Source: Capnocytophaga granulosa ATCC 51502 (GTDB lineage Bacteria; Bacteroidota; Bacteroidia; Flavobacteriales; Flavobacteriaceae). From it: DNA of 64,000 nt. A model generated the notes under the pieces. That model was not told where the DNA came from. It made no database searches and saw only the letters and a list, made by a program, of their open reading frames with translations. This document shows positions 35,435 through 45,047 of the stretch, piece by piece; positions within the stretch are counted from its first letter, which is position 1; each line of letters begins with the position of its first letter. The DNA is taken from NCBI RefSeq assembly GCF_000411115.1, contig NZ_KE150242.1:919604-983603 (forward strand), written 5' to 3'. Both the position numbers and the translations under genes were made by a program.

Positions 35435-36406
35435 ATGCAGCTGATTACCCACTACCAAAATGAGTTCCTCGCCTTTATGAACAAGCATCTTACAGAGCGA
35501 GAACCTAAGAACCTATATGATCCTATCCACTATATCCTCCGCGTGGGAGGGAAGCGCTTGCGCCCTACCCTTACCATGCTCAGTGCGGACATCTTTGGGG
35601 CGGATTATCACAAAGCACTCTATGCGGCACTCGCAGTGGAGATCTTCCATAACTTCTCCCTTGTGCATGACGATATTATGGACCAGGCGCCTCTAAGGCG
35701 CGGACAACCCACAGTGCACACCAAGTGGAACCTCAACACGGGTATCCTCTCTGGCGATACCATGCTTATTCTTGCTTATCAGTATTTTGAGCAATATGAG
35801 CCAAATATTTTTCAAGAATTGGCCAAGATATTCAGCAAAACAGCCATTGAGGTTTGCGAAGGCCAGCAGTACGATGTGGATTTTGAACGAGAAGTACAAG
35901 TCTCCACTGACCAATATCTCAAGATGATTGCTTACAAGACAGCCGTCCTCGTGGGGGCAGCGCTCAAAATGGGGGCTATCATCGCTCAGACAACCCAAGA
36001 GAACAAGCAAAAGATATATGACTTTGGCCTTGCCTTGGGTATTGCTTACCAGTTGCAGGACGATTATTTGGATACCTTTGGCGATGATTCTTTCGGTAAA
36101 AAAATCGGAGGGGATATTCTCCAAAACAAGAAAACACTCCTCTATCTCAAGGCTTTAGAGAAAGGTACTGCTAAACAAAAACAGGAACTGTACGCGCTCT
36201 ATACCAATGAACCTAAGAACGAAGATGAAAAAATCAGCCGTGTAACCGAGCTTTTCATAGCTACTCAAAGCCATACTTACCTCCGAGAACGTGTAGAAGC
36301 CTATACTATGGAGGCATTCGCTATCTTAGATACTCTTGATATTCCTCAGGAGAAAAAGGATATTCTAAAAGAATTTGGTAGCAGCCTTATGAATAGAACC
36401 ATTTAA
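35435..36406 (+). CDS. Trans-polyprenyl diphosphate synthase
   Basis: All-alpha prenyl synthase of 323 residues. The first aspartate-rich motif reads SLVHDDIMD (about residue 80) within GGKRLRPTL..HDD, and the second reads LQDDYLDTFGDD (about 207). A bulky residue set before the first motif fits a medium- or long-chain product for quinone biosynthesis, but chain length cannot be fixed by reading. It starts six bases after queH and is probably co-transcribed. Confidence 0.9.
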   Translation: MQLITHYQNEFLAFMNKHLTEREPKNLYDPIHYILRVGGKRLRPTLTMLSADIFGADYHKALYAALAVEIFHNFSLVHDDIMDQAPLRRGQPTVHTKWNLNTGILSGDTMLILAYQYFEQYEPNIFQELAKIFSKTAIEVCEGQQYDVDFEREVQVSTDQYLKMIAYKTAVLVGAALKMGAIIAQTTQENKQKIYDFGLALGIAYQLQDDYLDTFGDDSFGKKIGGDILQNKKTLLYLKALEKGTAKQKQELYALYTNEPKNEDEKISRVTELFIATQSHTYLRERVEAYTMEAFAILDTLDIPQEKKDILKEFGSSLMNRTI

Positions 36407-36461
36407 TGGGTAATATTTAATGATTAATGGCACGAAATTTGTCTCTAGTCACTAATCATTA

Positions 36462-36712
36462 TTTAAGTTTCGCAAGTTGTTTTTAGGCTATTATTGCAAT
36501 TATAAATAACTAATAATCAATTATTTGTAACCCCCCACCCCCCTCTAAAGGGGGAGCTTTGAGGGCGTTGAAATGGCCTAATTTGTTTATCAAATTAGAA
36601 ATTTCTCTTCTATAACTTATTGAACCTCCATTACTTACTAACTCCCCCCTTGAGGGGGGGTAGGGGGGGATGTTTTGAGAATCAGTAAGTTATAGAGCTT
36701 GCGAAACTTAAA
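36462..36712. mobile_element. Miniature inverted-repeat element, family 2, copy A (251 bp)
   Basis: The ends are TTTAAGTTTCGCAAG and its exact reverse complement. Inside are further inverted blocks: the TATAACTTATTGA region pairs with GTAAGTTATAGAG. A C-rich/G-rich pair (CCCCCTTGAGGGGGG) is also present. TCATTA lies on both sides and may be a target duplication, although this motif is common in local repeats. A related copy is at 51467-51775. The 324-bp gap between the prenyl synthase and the RHS-like gene holds nothing else. Confidence 0.72.
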
Positions 36713-36730
36713 TCATTATTTTTAGGTATT

Positions 36731-37714
36731 ATGGAAAGGGATATGCGTCTTTGGTCGTTAGTTCCCCCTTCGGGGATTAAGGGGATTATTCGGAGCATTT
36801 TTTGTCTCTTTTCCCTGCTGAGTTTTTGTGCAAAAGCCCAGCAGGAGTCCTCCTATGAAGAGTTCAAAAACCTCAAAGGTAAAGTACGCTCCGTAGAGGA
36901 GAATTACTATACTTCCTTGGAGCACTACCGCAATCGTACCTATGAGAAGCAGTACAAAACCTTGGAGGTTGTAAAGCGCTGCCTGACCTTTGATGAGCTG
37001 GGGCGAGCGTGGATTTTTGAGGAATACGATACTCCCCAGCATTGTTTGAAGAAAAAGGTGTTCCTATACGATAGTCTTTCCCGACCCATAGGCTATGATG
37101 AGCTCTATGATACGGGCGAACTGAATTACCGAAAGCGAGATAACTATTGGTCTGCCGTCTATACCTATCCTCAAGATGACCCTGACCCCAAGGCCAATAT
37201 CATCTCCGCTCTTGTCTATTGGGGCGATTTGTTAAACGAACATCGTACTTATACCTACGACAGCACAGGACTGCTCATCGAGGAGAACATCACCCATGTA
37301 GAGCATGATAGGGACAAAGTCTCTTCTTATGGTACTTGCCTCAGTTATACCTATAACCCACAGGGACAACTAACCAAAGTCCGTTGGGAGGCCACCTCCT
37401 CTGGCGATGTGTTGTATAGTGATATTTACAGGTACGATAGCCAAGGAAGGGTCATACGGAAGGAACACTGGTGGGACAATACGTCTTTTATCAAATATTC
37501 CTATGAGTACAATGAAAAAGGTGACCTCTCCATTGAACTCAAGGAAGAGGGCGATTTATTAGAACGCCCCAAAGTCAAGAGTAAGGAGTTTTTTTACTAT
37601 GCTTACCTATACGACACTCAAGACAACTGGATTAAAAAAATTGCTTCCACCGATAGTGGCATTTATTTAGTAACTGAAAGAATCATCAAGTATGACTCAG
37701 TTGTTAGTGATTAG
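36731..37714 (+). CDS. Exported RHS/YD-repeat-like protein
   Basis: A signal peptide ends about residue 37 (LLSFCAKAQQE); the true start may be the ATG at 36743. The mature part contains degenerate YD-type repeats such as YDSTGLLIEE, YNPQGQLTKV, YDSQGRVIRK and YNEKGDLSIE. These are seen in small Bacteroidetes secreted proteins of unknown role. The last residues and the TAG stop are encoded by the following TTAGTGATTAG repeat. Codons 8-16 arise from a GGGGATTAAGGGGATT motif. Confidence 0.72.
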   Translation: MERDMRLWSLVPPSGIKGIIRSIFCLFSLLSFCAKAQQESSYEEFKNLKGKVRSVEENYYTSLEHYRNRTYEKQYKTLEVVKRCLTFDELGRAWIFEEYDTPQHCLKKKVFLYDSLSRPIGYDELYDTGELNYRKRDNYWSAVYTYPQDDPDPKANIISALVYWGDLLNEHRTYTYDSTGLLIEENITHVEHDRDKVSSYGTCLSYTYNPQGQLTKVRWEATSSGDVLYSDIYRYDSQGRVIRKEHWWDNTSFIKYSYEYNEKGDLSIELKEEGDLLERPKVKSKEFFYYAYLYDTQDNWIKKIASTDSGIYLVTERIIKYDSVVSD

Positions 37715-37795
37715 TAGTTAGTGATTAGAAACTAACAACTAACAACTAACAACTAACAACTAATCACTAATCACTAATCACTAATCACTAACAAC
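37703..37795. repeat. TTAGTGAT/AACAACT arrays forming a large hairpin
   Basis: GTTAGTGATTAG units at the left pair with CTAATCACTAAC units at the right around AACAACT repeats. The left arm gives the RHS-like gene its stop codon and the right arm reaches the next start codon. It could act as a terminator-like structure. Confidence 0.75.
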
Positions 37796-37796
37796 T

Positions 37797-38546
37797 ATGG
37801 ATTACGTACTCACCACTACCTCCGGTAGCATCGCTACCGTAGAATTTGCCTCTGAGCAGGCCAATGCGCTTTCTATGGATCTACTCCAGCGTTTGGCGAA
37901 CGAGTTAGACTCCCTCTCTACCCGTGAAGACGTCAAGGCTGTCGTCTTGCGAAGTGCGGGAGAAAAAGCCTTCTGTGCGGGAGCTTTCTTTAACGAATTG
38001 GTGCAAGTAGACTCCCCCGAAAGTGGCCAACGCTTCTTCAGTGGCTTTGCTCGCGTACTCTGTGCCATTCGCAACTGCCAAAAGCCAGTCATCGCCAGGG
38101 CTCATGGCAAGGCTGTCGGCGGCGGGGTAGGCGTACTGGCCGCTTGTGATTATGTCTTTGCTACCGAGGCGGCAGCTATCCGCTTGCCTGAACTGAGTAT
38201 CGGTATAGGCCCTTTTGTGATTGCCCCCGCCATTGAACGAAAAATGGGCGTGGGTGCCCTCGCTGAACTCTCCCTTACGCCTGACCAGTGGAAAAATGCA
38301 TATTGGGCAGAGAAAAAGGGACTCTATGCGCGTGTTTTTGAAAATACAGCCGACCTTGACAAGGAATTGGGCTATTTTACCGACAAACTATCGTCCTACC
38401 CCTTGGAGGCCCTTGTGGAAATCAAGCACATGCTCTGGAAGGGGTGCCCTTCTTGGGAGCCGCTTCTCTTTGACAACGCCTCCGTTACAGGACGCTTGGC
38501 GCTATCTGCTTATACCAAAGACAAACTTAAACCTAAAAATTCATGA
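37797..38546 (+). CDS. Enoyl-CoA hydratase/isomerase family protein
   Basis: Crotonase-fold protein of 249 residues. The oxyanion-hole segments are AFCAGAFFNEL and ARAHGKAVGGGVGVLAACD. In place of the second catalytic glutamate of classical hydratases I see LPELSIGIGPF, which retains one acidic residue. The exact reaction cannot be named. Its stop overlaps the start of a 54-residue membrane protein (ATGA). Confidence 0.85.
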   Translation: MDYVLTTTSGSIATVEFASEQANALSMDLLQRLANELDSLSTREDVKAVVLRSAGEKAFCAGAFFNELVQVDSPESGQRFFSGFARVLCAIRNCQKPVIARAHGKAVGGGVGVLAACDYVFATEAAAIRLPELSIGIGPFVIAPAIERKMGVGALAELSLTPDQWKNAYWAEKKGLYARVFENTADLDKELGYFTDKLSSYPLEALVEIKHMLWKGCPSWEPLLFDNASVTGRLALSAYTKDKLKPKNS

Positions 38547-38707
38547 TTCCACTCCAGCAGAACATTGAACAAATACAGGAGAAAATCGCTCATGCCCCCG
38601 ATAGTGGTTATGCCATAGGCATACTCATAGGGAGTCTCTTGCCTTTTGCGGTATTGGCCATACTGGGGTATCTTTTGTTTTCCTACTATAAAAATAAAAA
38701 ACAATAA
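38543..38707 (+). CDS. Small single-span membrane protein
   Basis: A 54-residue frame begins at the ATG overlapping the enoyl-CoA hydratase stop and ends two bases before alr. It has a short amphipathic N-terminus (IEQIQEKIAHAP), a hydrophobic helix at about residues 25-46 and a basic tail (YYKNKKQ). The tight packing between two genes supports it as a real gene. Function unknown. Confidence 0.6.
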   Translation: MIPLQQNIEQIQEKIAHAPDSGYAIGILIGSLLPFAVLAILGYLLFSYYKNKKQ

Positions 38708-38709
38708 AA

Positions 38710-39816
38710 ATGTCAGTACAAGAAACTACTTTGGAGATTCGTTTGGACTATCTCCAACACAATGTACGCCAACTCAAAAAATACCTCAAGCCAGGCACAC
38801 GCTTCTTGGCTGTGGTCAAGGCCAACTCTTACGGCAATAGCTCCGTAGAAGTAGCCAAATACTTAGAAGAAAACGACTTAGCGGACGAGTTTGCCGTGGC
38901 TTTCACCTCCGAGGGTATCGAGCTACGAGAGGCGGGAGTTACCCGTCCGATTCTGGTCTTCCACCCGCAACTGGTAGATTTCGAGCAGCTTGTCCAGTAC
39001 AACCTTGCCCCTACACTTTATTCCAAAAGGCTCATCACTCACTTTATAGACTTTGCCCAGCAGAAAGGATTACACGAATATCCCTTTCACCTCAAGTGCA
39101 ATTCTGGCATGAACCGCTTGGGCTTCTCTCTTGAGGAGATAGATGAGATTTGCCAGCTACTCAAGGGACACCCTGAGCTGAAAGTAAGAACGGCTTTCTC
39201 TCACCTTTTGGCATCAGAAGACCTCGAAGCGCGCCCTTTTATGGAAAAACAGATTGCCTTATTCAAGGCTTTCCAAAAGAAATTGGAAGCTCACTTCTCT
39301 CATAAGATTATCTACCACAATTGTAATACTTCGGGCATACTCAACTACCCTGAGGCACATTTTGATATGGTGCGCAGCGGTATCGGTATGTATGGCTTTG
39401 CCAACGACCCGCGCCTGCAGAAGGACTTTAAGCCTATCACCACGCTCAAGAGTATCATCTCTCAGATTCATACGATCAAAGCGGGGGATTATGTGGGCTA
39501 TAACTTTGGCTTCCAAGCCCAAAAACCTATGCAGATAGCCACCATTTCCGTAGGCCATGCCGATGGGCTTAATCGTATCTATGGTAAAGAAGTAGGATTT
39601 GTATTCATCAAGGACAAACGCTGCCCTATCGTTGGCAATGTATGTATGGACATGATTATGGTAGATATCACAGGACTTGATTGTGAGGAAGGCGACGAAG
39701 TGGTCATCTTTGACGAGCGCCACACCAGCGAAACCCTCGCCGAAACCGCCAAAACGATCTCCTATGAGTTGATCACTTCCCTCTCCCGACGTATCAAAAG
39801 GGTATTCATTCAGTAG
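38710..39816 (+). CDS. alr: Alanine racemase
   Basis: PLP enzyme that makes D-alanine for peptidoglycan. The cofactor lysine is K37 in VVKANSYG, where the usual aspartate-alanine is asparagine-serine. The second catalytic base is in the GDYVGYNFGF segment (tyrosine near residue 264). The conserved CMDMIMVDITG and C-terminal YELITSLSRRIKRVF are present. Length of 368 residues is normal. Confidence 0.92.
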   Translation: MSVQETTLEIRLDYLQHNVRQLKKYLKPGTRFLAVVKANSYGNSSVEVAKYLEENDLADEFAVAFTSEGIELREAGVTRPILVFHPQLVDFEQLVQYNLAPTLYSKRLITHFIDFAQQKGLHEYPFHLKCNSGMNRLGFSLEEIDEICQLLKGHPELKVRTAFSHLLASEDLEARPFMEKQIALFKAFQKKLEAHFSHKIIYHNCNTSGILNYPEAHFDMVRSGIGMYGFANDPRLQKDFKPITTLKSIISQIHTIKAGDYVGYNFGFQAQKPMQIATISVGHADGLNRIYGKEVGFVFIKDKRCPIVGNVCMDMIMVDITGLDCEEGDEVVIFDERHTSETLAETAKTISYELITSLSRRIKRVFIQ

Positions 39817-39825
39817 TGGTTAGTT

Positions 39826-39884
39826 GCTAGTGGTTAGTGGTCAGAGACTAACCACTAACAACTAATCACTAACAACTAATCACT
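39826..39884. repeat. Repeat array between alr and the LolE-like gene
   Basis: Units of TAGTGGTTAG, ACTAACCACT and AACAACTAATCACT form inverted sets between the two convergent genes. The permease stop codon (39882-39880) lies inside the array. Confidence 0.7.
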
Positions 39885-41130
39885 CAAACTTGATAGCTCT
39901 AATAGGCGAAATCTTACTTACGATATAGGAAGGAATCAGTAGCATCAGCAGACAGACTACCAATATCCCTATATTGAGCGCCAATATATACCACAAGTGT
40001 ATATAGATAGGCACTTCCGACACATAATAGATGGATGGGTCGAGCTTCAGTGGTGTAAAATAATACTGTACCCCAAGCAATCCCAGCCCTATAAGATTGC
40101 CCCAAAACAGCCCTAAACCAATGAGGTAAGCAGCATTGTAGAGAAAAATTTTGCGAATACTCCAGGAAGTTGCCCCCAAGGCCTTGAGCATGCCTATCAT
40201 TGGGGTACGCTCTAGGATAAGTACTAGTATAGCGGTGATCATATTCACCCCTCCTACAATCACCATGATACTAATGATAATCAGTATGTTAAGATCAAAG
40301 GTGTGAAACCATTCAAAGATTGTGGGGTATTTCTGAGCAATAGTCTGTGAGTCGTACTCCGCTGGTATATGATCATAGATATAGGCTCCCGTAGGCTCCA
40401 TTTGGTCAAAGTCTTTAATATAGACCTCAAAAAGCCCTGCTTGTTGCGCTGACCACTTATTTATCTTCTGTAACTGACGGATATCTACAAGTATATAAGT
40501 TGCATCAAACTGCTGAAAACCAGAACTGTATATCCCTGCTATGGTGAAATTGCGTTGGTTGGGGATACCCATATTGTCCTCTCTTAGAAAAAGGGTATTG
40601 CATGTATCTCCTACTGAAAGCTCCAAGCGATTGGCTAAGTACTCGGATATAAGTACTTCGTTACAAATGGAGTCAGAAGCAAAATTGGGGAGCTTTCCTG
40701 CCTTGAGATAGCCTTGCATATATTGCGGATCAAAGTCCTTCCCTACCCCCTTGGCGATGATGCCTTCAAAAGTCTTCTCAGTGCGTATGATGCCCCCTTT
40801 GGTAATAACGGCTTGTATATGAACTACTTTCTGCCCACCCCGATTGAAGAATTGGGGATCCGTATAAAAGTCTTCTTCCATAGAGATAGGCGCTACCGAT
40901 ACCTCCGAGCGGTTGGTGTCGTAGTTAAATATCTGAATATGACCATTCAGTGAGGCTATTTTCTGCCGAATACGCTCTTGCAAACCACGCCCTGTGGCTA
41001 TGGCTATGAGAATCATCACCACCCCAAGGGCTATAGCACTAATGGCTATTTTGATAATTGGAGAAGAAATACTACTTTTGCCCCCCGAATTATGCACCAT
41101 ACGACGGGCTATAAAAAACTCAATATTCAA
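39880..41130 (-). CDS. LolC/E-like ABC transporter permease (FtsX/MacB family)
   Basis: The 416-residue protein has one N-terminal helix (about residues 25-48), a large periplasmic domain (residues 50-270) and three C-terminal helices, the FtsX-like pattern of LolC/LolE lipoprotein-release permeases. The N-terminal FFIARRMVH motif and the C-terminal LMLLIPSYIVSKISPIRAIKFE match the family. The LolD ATPase is not in the window. Its stop codon lies in a repeat array. Confidence 0.85.
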   Translation of the reverse strand: MNIEFFIARRMVHNSGGKSSISSPIIKIAISAIALGVVMILIAIATGRGLQERIRQKIASLNGHIQIFNYDTNRSEVSVAPISMEEDFYTDPQFFNRGGQKVVHIQAVITKGGIIRTEKTFEGIIAKGVGKDFDPQYMQGYLKAGKLPNFASDSICNEVLISEYLANRLELSVGDTCNTLFLREDNMGIPNQRNFTIAGIYSSGFQQFDATYILVDIRQLQKINKWSAQQAGLFEVYIKDFDQMEPTGAYIYDHIPAEYDSQTIAQKYPTIFEWFHTFDLNILIIISIMVIVGGVNMITAILVLILERTPMIGMLKALGATSWSIRKIFLYNAAYLIGLGLFWGNLIGLGLLGVQYYFTPLKLDPSIYYVSEVPIYIHLWYILALNIGILVVCLLMLLIPSYIVSKISPIRAIKFE

Positions 41131-41143
41131 AATATAAAAAACG

Positions 41144-41151
41144 CAAATTTA
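41144..41151 (-). promoter_or_regulatory. -7 box for the LolE-like permease
   Basis: TAAATTTG is read on the minus strand 14 bases before the permease ATG, in the 23-bp spacer between divergent genes. No good -33 element is seen. Confidence 0.4.
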
Positions 41152-41153
41152 GA

Positions 41154-42371
41154 ATGAGCAAAATTACACTTTTTTTATTATTTATGGGCATCTTTGGCCA
41201 ACTTTCTGCTCAAAATATTTCTTTTAAGAAATACGAATATGTAGGAACAGGTGCCAGCCAGCATTACCAATACCTCCCTATGCTTGCAGGCAAGCATGTT
41301 GGAGTGGTTACCAATCATACTGGAATTATCCAAAAGATTGTCCATCAGAAGGATAGTACCATCACTGTGCAGAATGAGCATCTAGTGGATTTTTTGCTTT
41401 CAAAGAAAGTTAAAATCGATAAGGTTTTCGCCCCCGAACATGGCTTCCGCGGCACTGCCGATGCAGGCGAAGTAATCAAGGACGGAGTGGATGCCAAAAC
41501 CAAACTGCCTATCGTCTCTCTCTATGGCAAGAACAAGAAGCCTACTGCCGAACAGCTCAAGGGGATTGAGGTGATGCTCTTTGACCTACAGGACGTGGGG
41601 GTACGTTTCTATACCTATATCTCTACCCTACACTATGTCATGGAGGCTTGTGCTGAGAATTATATCCCTTTGGTGATACTCGACCGCCCCAATCCAAACG
41701 GACACTTTATGGATGGGCCTGTACTGGAGCCTGCCTACAAGAGTTTTATAGGCATGCACCCCGTCCCTGTCGTCTATGGCATGACCATCGCCGAATATGC
41801 CCAGATGATTAACGGAGAGAAATGGCTCAAAGGGGGCTTGCAATGCAACCTGAAGATTATTCCACTAAAGAGTTATGACCGCAAGGCCATCTATCCGCTC
41901 CCTGTAGCGCCTTCGCCCAACTTGCCCAATGCAACAGCCGTAAATCTCTATCCCAGCCTATGCTTCTTTGAGGGTACTCAAGTGAGTATGGGACGCGGTA
42001 CCAAGTGGCAATTCCAGATTTATGGCTCTCCTTACTTGGAAAAAACAGCCTTTACCTTTGTTCCTAAGCCCAATGCTGGAGACAAAAACCCAAAATTCAA
42101 TGGGCGTACCTGCTATGGGGAAGACCTCACCCAGACCCCTCCCCTCTCCCAGCTGAACCTCTCTTGGCTTATCAAGGCCTACGAGCAAACCTCTGGGGTC
42201 AAAACGCCTTTCTTTACCTCTTCTTTTGACAAATTAGCAGGCAACAAAACCCTCAAAGAGCAACTCCTACAGCACAAAACTGAGAAGGAAATCAGGGATA
42301 GTTGGCAGAAATCCCTTAAGGACTTCGCTAAAATAAGACGAAAATACCTGCTCTACCCCTCTGATTTCTAA
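41154..42371 (+). CDS. namZ: NamZ-like exo-beta-N-acetylmuramidase (DUF1343)
   Basis: Signal peptide to about residue 19 (LSAQ). The mature protein has DUF1343 features: GVVTNHTG, FAPEHGFRG, LFDLQDVGVRFYTYISTL and LDRPNPNG. The characterised member NamZ removes N-acetylmuramic acid from the non-reducing end of peptidoglycan fragments. It would act in the periplasm in cell-wall recycling or scavenging. It diverges from the LolE-like permease with only 23 bases between. Confidence 0.88.
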   Translation: MSKITLFLLFMGIFGQLSAQNISFKKYEYVGTGASQHYQYLPMLAGKHVGVVTNHTGIIQKIVHQKDSTITVQNEHLVDFLLSKKVKIDKVFAPEHGFRGTADAGEVIKDGVDAKTKLPIVSLYGKNKKPTAEQLKGIEVMLFDLQDVGVRFYTYISTLHYVMEACAENYIPLVILDRPNPNGHFMDGPVLEPAYKSFIGMHPVPVVYGMTIAEYAQMINGEKWLKGGLQCNLKIIPLKSYDRKAIYPLPVAPSPNLPNATAVNLYPSLCFFEGTQVSMGRGTKWQFQIYGSPYLEKTAFTFVPKPNAGDKNPKFNGRTCYGEDLTQTPPLSQLNLSWLIKAYEQTSGVKTPFFTSSFDKLAGNKTLKEQLLQHKTEKEIRDSWQKSLKDFAKIRRKYLLYPSDF

Positions 42372-42380
42372 ACTAATCTC

Positions 42381-42431
42381 GTAGGGGCAAAGTCCGCGAA
42401 AGCGGAGCATGTGAGGCGATTCGCCCCCTAC
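42381..42431. other. Hairpin between namZ and lpxD
   Basis: GTAGGGGC pairs with GCCCCCTAC (one bulge) and encloses a second small stem CCGC/GCGG. It probably ends namZ transcription but is not followed by a T-run. A similar GGGGCGAAT hairpin lies after lpxA. Confidence 0.5.
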
Positions 42432-42490
42432 TTCACTAAATTTGTGAAGAAAATTATCAAAAAAATAGCTGCTATATGAATTTTATTTTT

Positions 42491-42498
42491 TATTTTTG
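42491..42498 (+). promoter_or_regulatory. -7 box upstream of lpxD
   Basis: TATTTTTG, 79 bases before the lpxD ATG, with no clear -33 element. It is the only candidate in the 206-bp spacer. Confidence 0.4.
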
Positions 42499-42577
42499 TG
42501 CCATCAAAAGTAGGTGTTTGTCCCATACAACGCCTTTTATACAGGTAAACAACTGTATTACAAGAACTTAAGTCTTT

Positions 42578-43612
42578 ATGTCACATAAATTCAAAGCAAG
42601 TCAAATTGCCCAAGTCCTCAATGGAACACTTGATGGCGACCCTGAAGTAGAAGTCTATAAGCTGGCTAAAATAGAAGAGGGTAGCCCTGGTGCCATTACT
42701 TTCTTGTCCAATCCTAAGTATCGCCCTTTTATCTATACCACTACAGCTTCTGTTGTGATTGTAAAAGATGATTTCCAACCTGAACAACCGCTACAATCTA
42801 CCCTCATTAGAGTGGCAGATCCTTATTCTGCTTTTACACAACTACTCGAATTCTATAACCAAATGCGTATCTCCTCTAAAGTGGGAATAGAAAGTCCTGT
42901 CTCTATTGACCCTTCTTCTTCTCTTGGGGAGAATGTATATATAGGGGCTTTTACCGCTATCGGGGCGCACTGCAAAATAGGTAATAATGTAAAAATATAT
43001 GCCAATACCACCATTGGTGACCATGTAACTATTGCTGATAACACAATCATTTTCAGCAATGTAGCTATCTATGCCGACTCAGTTATCGGAGCTAATTGTA
43101 TCCTCCATTCAGGAGTAGTTATCGGAGCTGATGGCTTTGGCTTTGCCCCTCAGGAAGATGGTTCTTACAAGAAAATCCCCCAGATAGGCAATGTTGTCCT
43201 AGAAGACAATGTGGAACTTGGTGCCAATACTACTATTGACCGTGCCACCATGGGTTCCACCATTATACGCCAAGGGGTCAAGATTGACAACCTTGTACAA
43301 ATCGCTCACAATGTGGAGGTTGGCGCTCACACAGTGATTGCCTCCCAAGCGGGAGTTGCTGGTTCTAGCAAAATAGGTAAACATTGTAGCATAGGCGGAC
43401 AAGTGGGGATCGCAGGACACTTTACCATAGGAAACAATGTCAAGATTCAAGCCCAATCGGGTATCGGCCGCAATGTCAAAGACAATGAAGTAATACAAGG
43501 CTCCCCTGCCTTTACTTATATGGATTACAATAAGTCTTATGTGGTCTTTAGAAAACTTCCTGAACTGCTTAAGAAAATTGACGAATTAGAAAAGAAACTC
43601 AACGAAAAATAA
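42578..43612 (+). CDS. lpxD: UDP-3-O-(R-3-hydroxyacyl)glucosamine N-acyltransferase LpxD
   Basis: Third step of lipid A synthesis. An N-terminal substrate-binding domain (residues 1-100, with ITFLSNPKY) precedes a left-handed beta helix of hexapeptide repeats, such as [16 protein letters not shown]. The catalytic histidine is in QIAHNVEVG, with [13 protein letters not shown] before it. It is followed by lpxC-fabZ after 36 bases and then lpxA, one lipid A operon. Confidence 0.95.
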   Translation: MSHKFKASQIAQVLNGTLDGDPEVEVYKLAKIEEGSPGAITFLSNPKYRPFIYTTTASVVIVKDDFQPEQPLQSTLIRVADPYSAFTQLLEFYNQMRISSKVGIESPVSIDPSSSLGENVYIGAFTAIGAHCKIGNNVKIYANTTIGDHVTIADNTIIFSNVAIYADSVIGANCILHSGVVIGADGFGFAPQEDGSYKKIPQIGNVVLEDNVELGANTTIDRATMGSTIIRQGVKIDNLVQIAHNVEVGAHTVIASQAGVAGSSKIGKHCSIGGQVGIAGHFTIGNNVKIQAQSGIGRNVKDNEVIQGSPAFTYMDYNKSYVVFRKLPELLKKIDELEKKLNEK

Positions 43613-43648
43613 TATAACTTAAATTACGTAATTTAAAATAATTTGCTT

Positions 43649-45046
43649 GTGAAACAATATACATTAGCAGCCCCCGTTACCCTACAAGGAAAAGGGCTTC
43701 ATACTGGAAAAAATGTAACCCTCACACTCAAACCTGCCGCCGAGAATACAGGTTTTGTATTCGTACGTGTGGATTTGGAAGGTAGCCCTATCATTGAAGC
43801 CGACGCGGCTTATGTAACCAGCACCGAAAGAGGTACCGTATTGGAGAAAAAGGGAGTAAAAATTCAGACTTGTGAGCATGTCTTAGCCGCTTTAGTGGGT
43901 ATGAACTTGGACAACGTCTCTATCGAATTGGATGCTCCTGAACCACCAATCATGGACGGCTCTGCCAAATACTTTGTAGAGGCTATTGAGAAAGTGGGCA
44001 TTGTGGAACAACAGGCCGAACGCAACGAATATATAGTACGTGAGGTCATCTCTTACAAAAACGAAGAAACTGGCTCTGAGATTACTGTTATCCCTGCCGA
44101 CGAATATCAGGTAACCACCATGGTAGATTTCGGCACTAAGATTCTCGGCACTCAGAATGCTTATATGAATACCCTTTCCGAGTTCAAGGACGATATCGCC
44201 TCCGCGCGTACCTTTAGCTTCCTACATGAGTTGGAAGTACTCCTAGACAGAGGCCTTATCAAAGGGGGCGACCTGAACAATGCTATTATCTATGTGGATA
44301 AAGAGCCTTCTGCTGAGACTATGGATAAGCTTAAAAAGGTCTTCAACCGCGATAATGTAACGGTAAAACCTAACGGAGTTTTGGACAATATCACCCTGCA
44401 CTATTCCAATGAAGCTGCCCGCCATAAGCTCCTTGATGTCGTTGGCGACCTTGCTCTAGTGGGAGTACGCATCCGCGGAAAGGTGATAGCCAACAAGCCT
44501 GGCCACTTTACCAATACTCAGTTCGCTAAGAAATTGGCTAAAATCATCGCTAATGAGCGCAAAAACGATATTCCTAAAGTGGATATCAACCAAGCACCAC
44601 TAATTGATACTGTGGGCATCATGAAGCTACTACCCCACCGTCCTCCTATGCTCTTAGTGGATAAGGTATTTGAACTTTCAGACAAACATGTGATCGCTAC
44701 CAAAAGCGTAACCATGAACGAGCCTTTCTTCGTAGGACACTTCCCTGGAGCACCTGTTATGCCTGGGGTACTACAGATTGAGGCTATGGCGCAAGCCGGA
44801 GGGGTGTTGATCCTCAGCACCGTTCCCGACCCTGAGAATTACCTGACTTACTTTATGAAAATTGACAATGTCAAATTCAAAAACCCTGTGCTCCCTGGCG
44901 ATACACTGATATTCAAATTGGAACTACTCACCCCTATCCGTCGTGGTATTTGTCACATGCAGGGCTATGCCTACGCCAATGGCAAACTCGTTACCGAAGG
45001 GGAACTCATGGCCAAAATTGTAAAACGTGACGAAAACCAACAGTAA
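43649..45046 (+). CDS. lpxC: LpxC-FabZ fusion protein
   Basis: Bifunctional protein of 465 residues. Residues 1 to about 305 are LpxC, the zinc deacetylase of lipid A synthesis, with the metal histidine in TCEHVLAALVG and IMDGSAKYF. From about residue 315 it is FabZ, the 3-hydroxyacyl-ACP dehydratase, with LLPHRPPMLLVDKV and GHFPGAPVMPGVLQIEAMAQ. The fusion is known in Bacteroidetes. The start is probably GTG at 43649; a TTG at 43643 is the alternative. It ends one base before lpxA. Confidence 0.94.
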   Translation: MKQYTLAAPVTLQGKGLHTGKNVTLTLKPAAENTGFVFVRVDLEGSPIIEADAAYVTSTERGTVLEKKGVKIQTCEHVLAALVGMNLDNVSIELDAPEPPIMDGSAKYFVEAIEKVGIVEQQAERNEYIVREVISYKNEETGSEITVIPADEYQVTTMVDFGTKILGTQNAYMNTLSEFKDDIASARTFSFLHELEVLLDRGLIKGGDLNNAIIYVDKEPSAETMDKLKKVFNRDNVTVKPNGVLDNITLHYSNEAARHKLLDVVGDLALVGVRIRGKVIANKPGHFTNTQFAKKLAKIIANERKNDIPKVDINQAPLIDTVGIMKLLPHRPPMLLVDKVFELSDKHVIATKSVTMNEPFFVGHFPGAPVMPGVLQIEAMAQAGGVLILSTVPDPENYLTYFMKIDNVKFKNPVLPGDTLIFKLELLTPIRRGICHMQGYAYANGKLVTEGELMAKIVKRDENQQ

Positions 45047-45047
45047 T

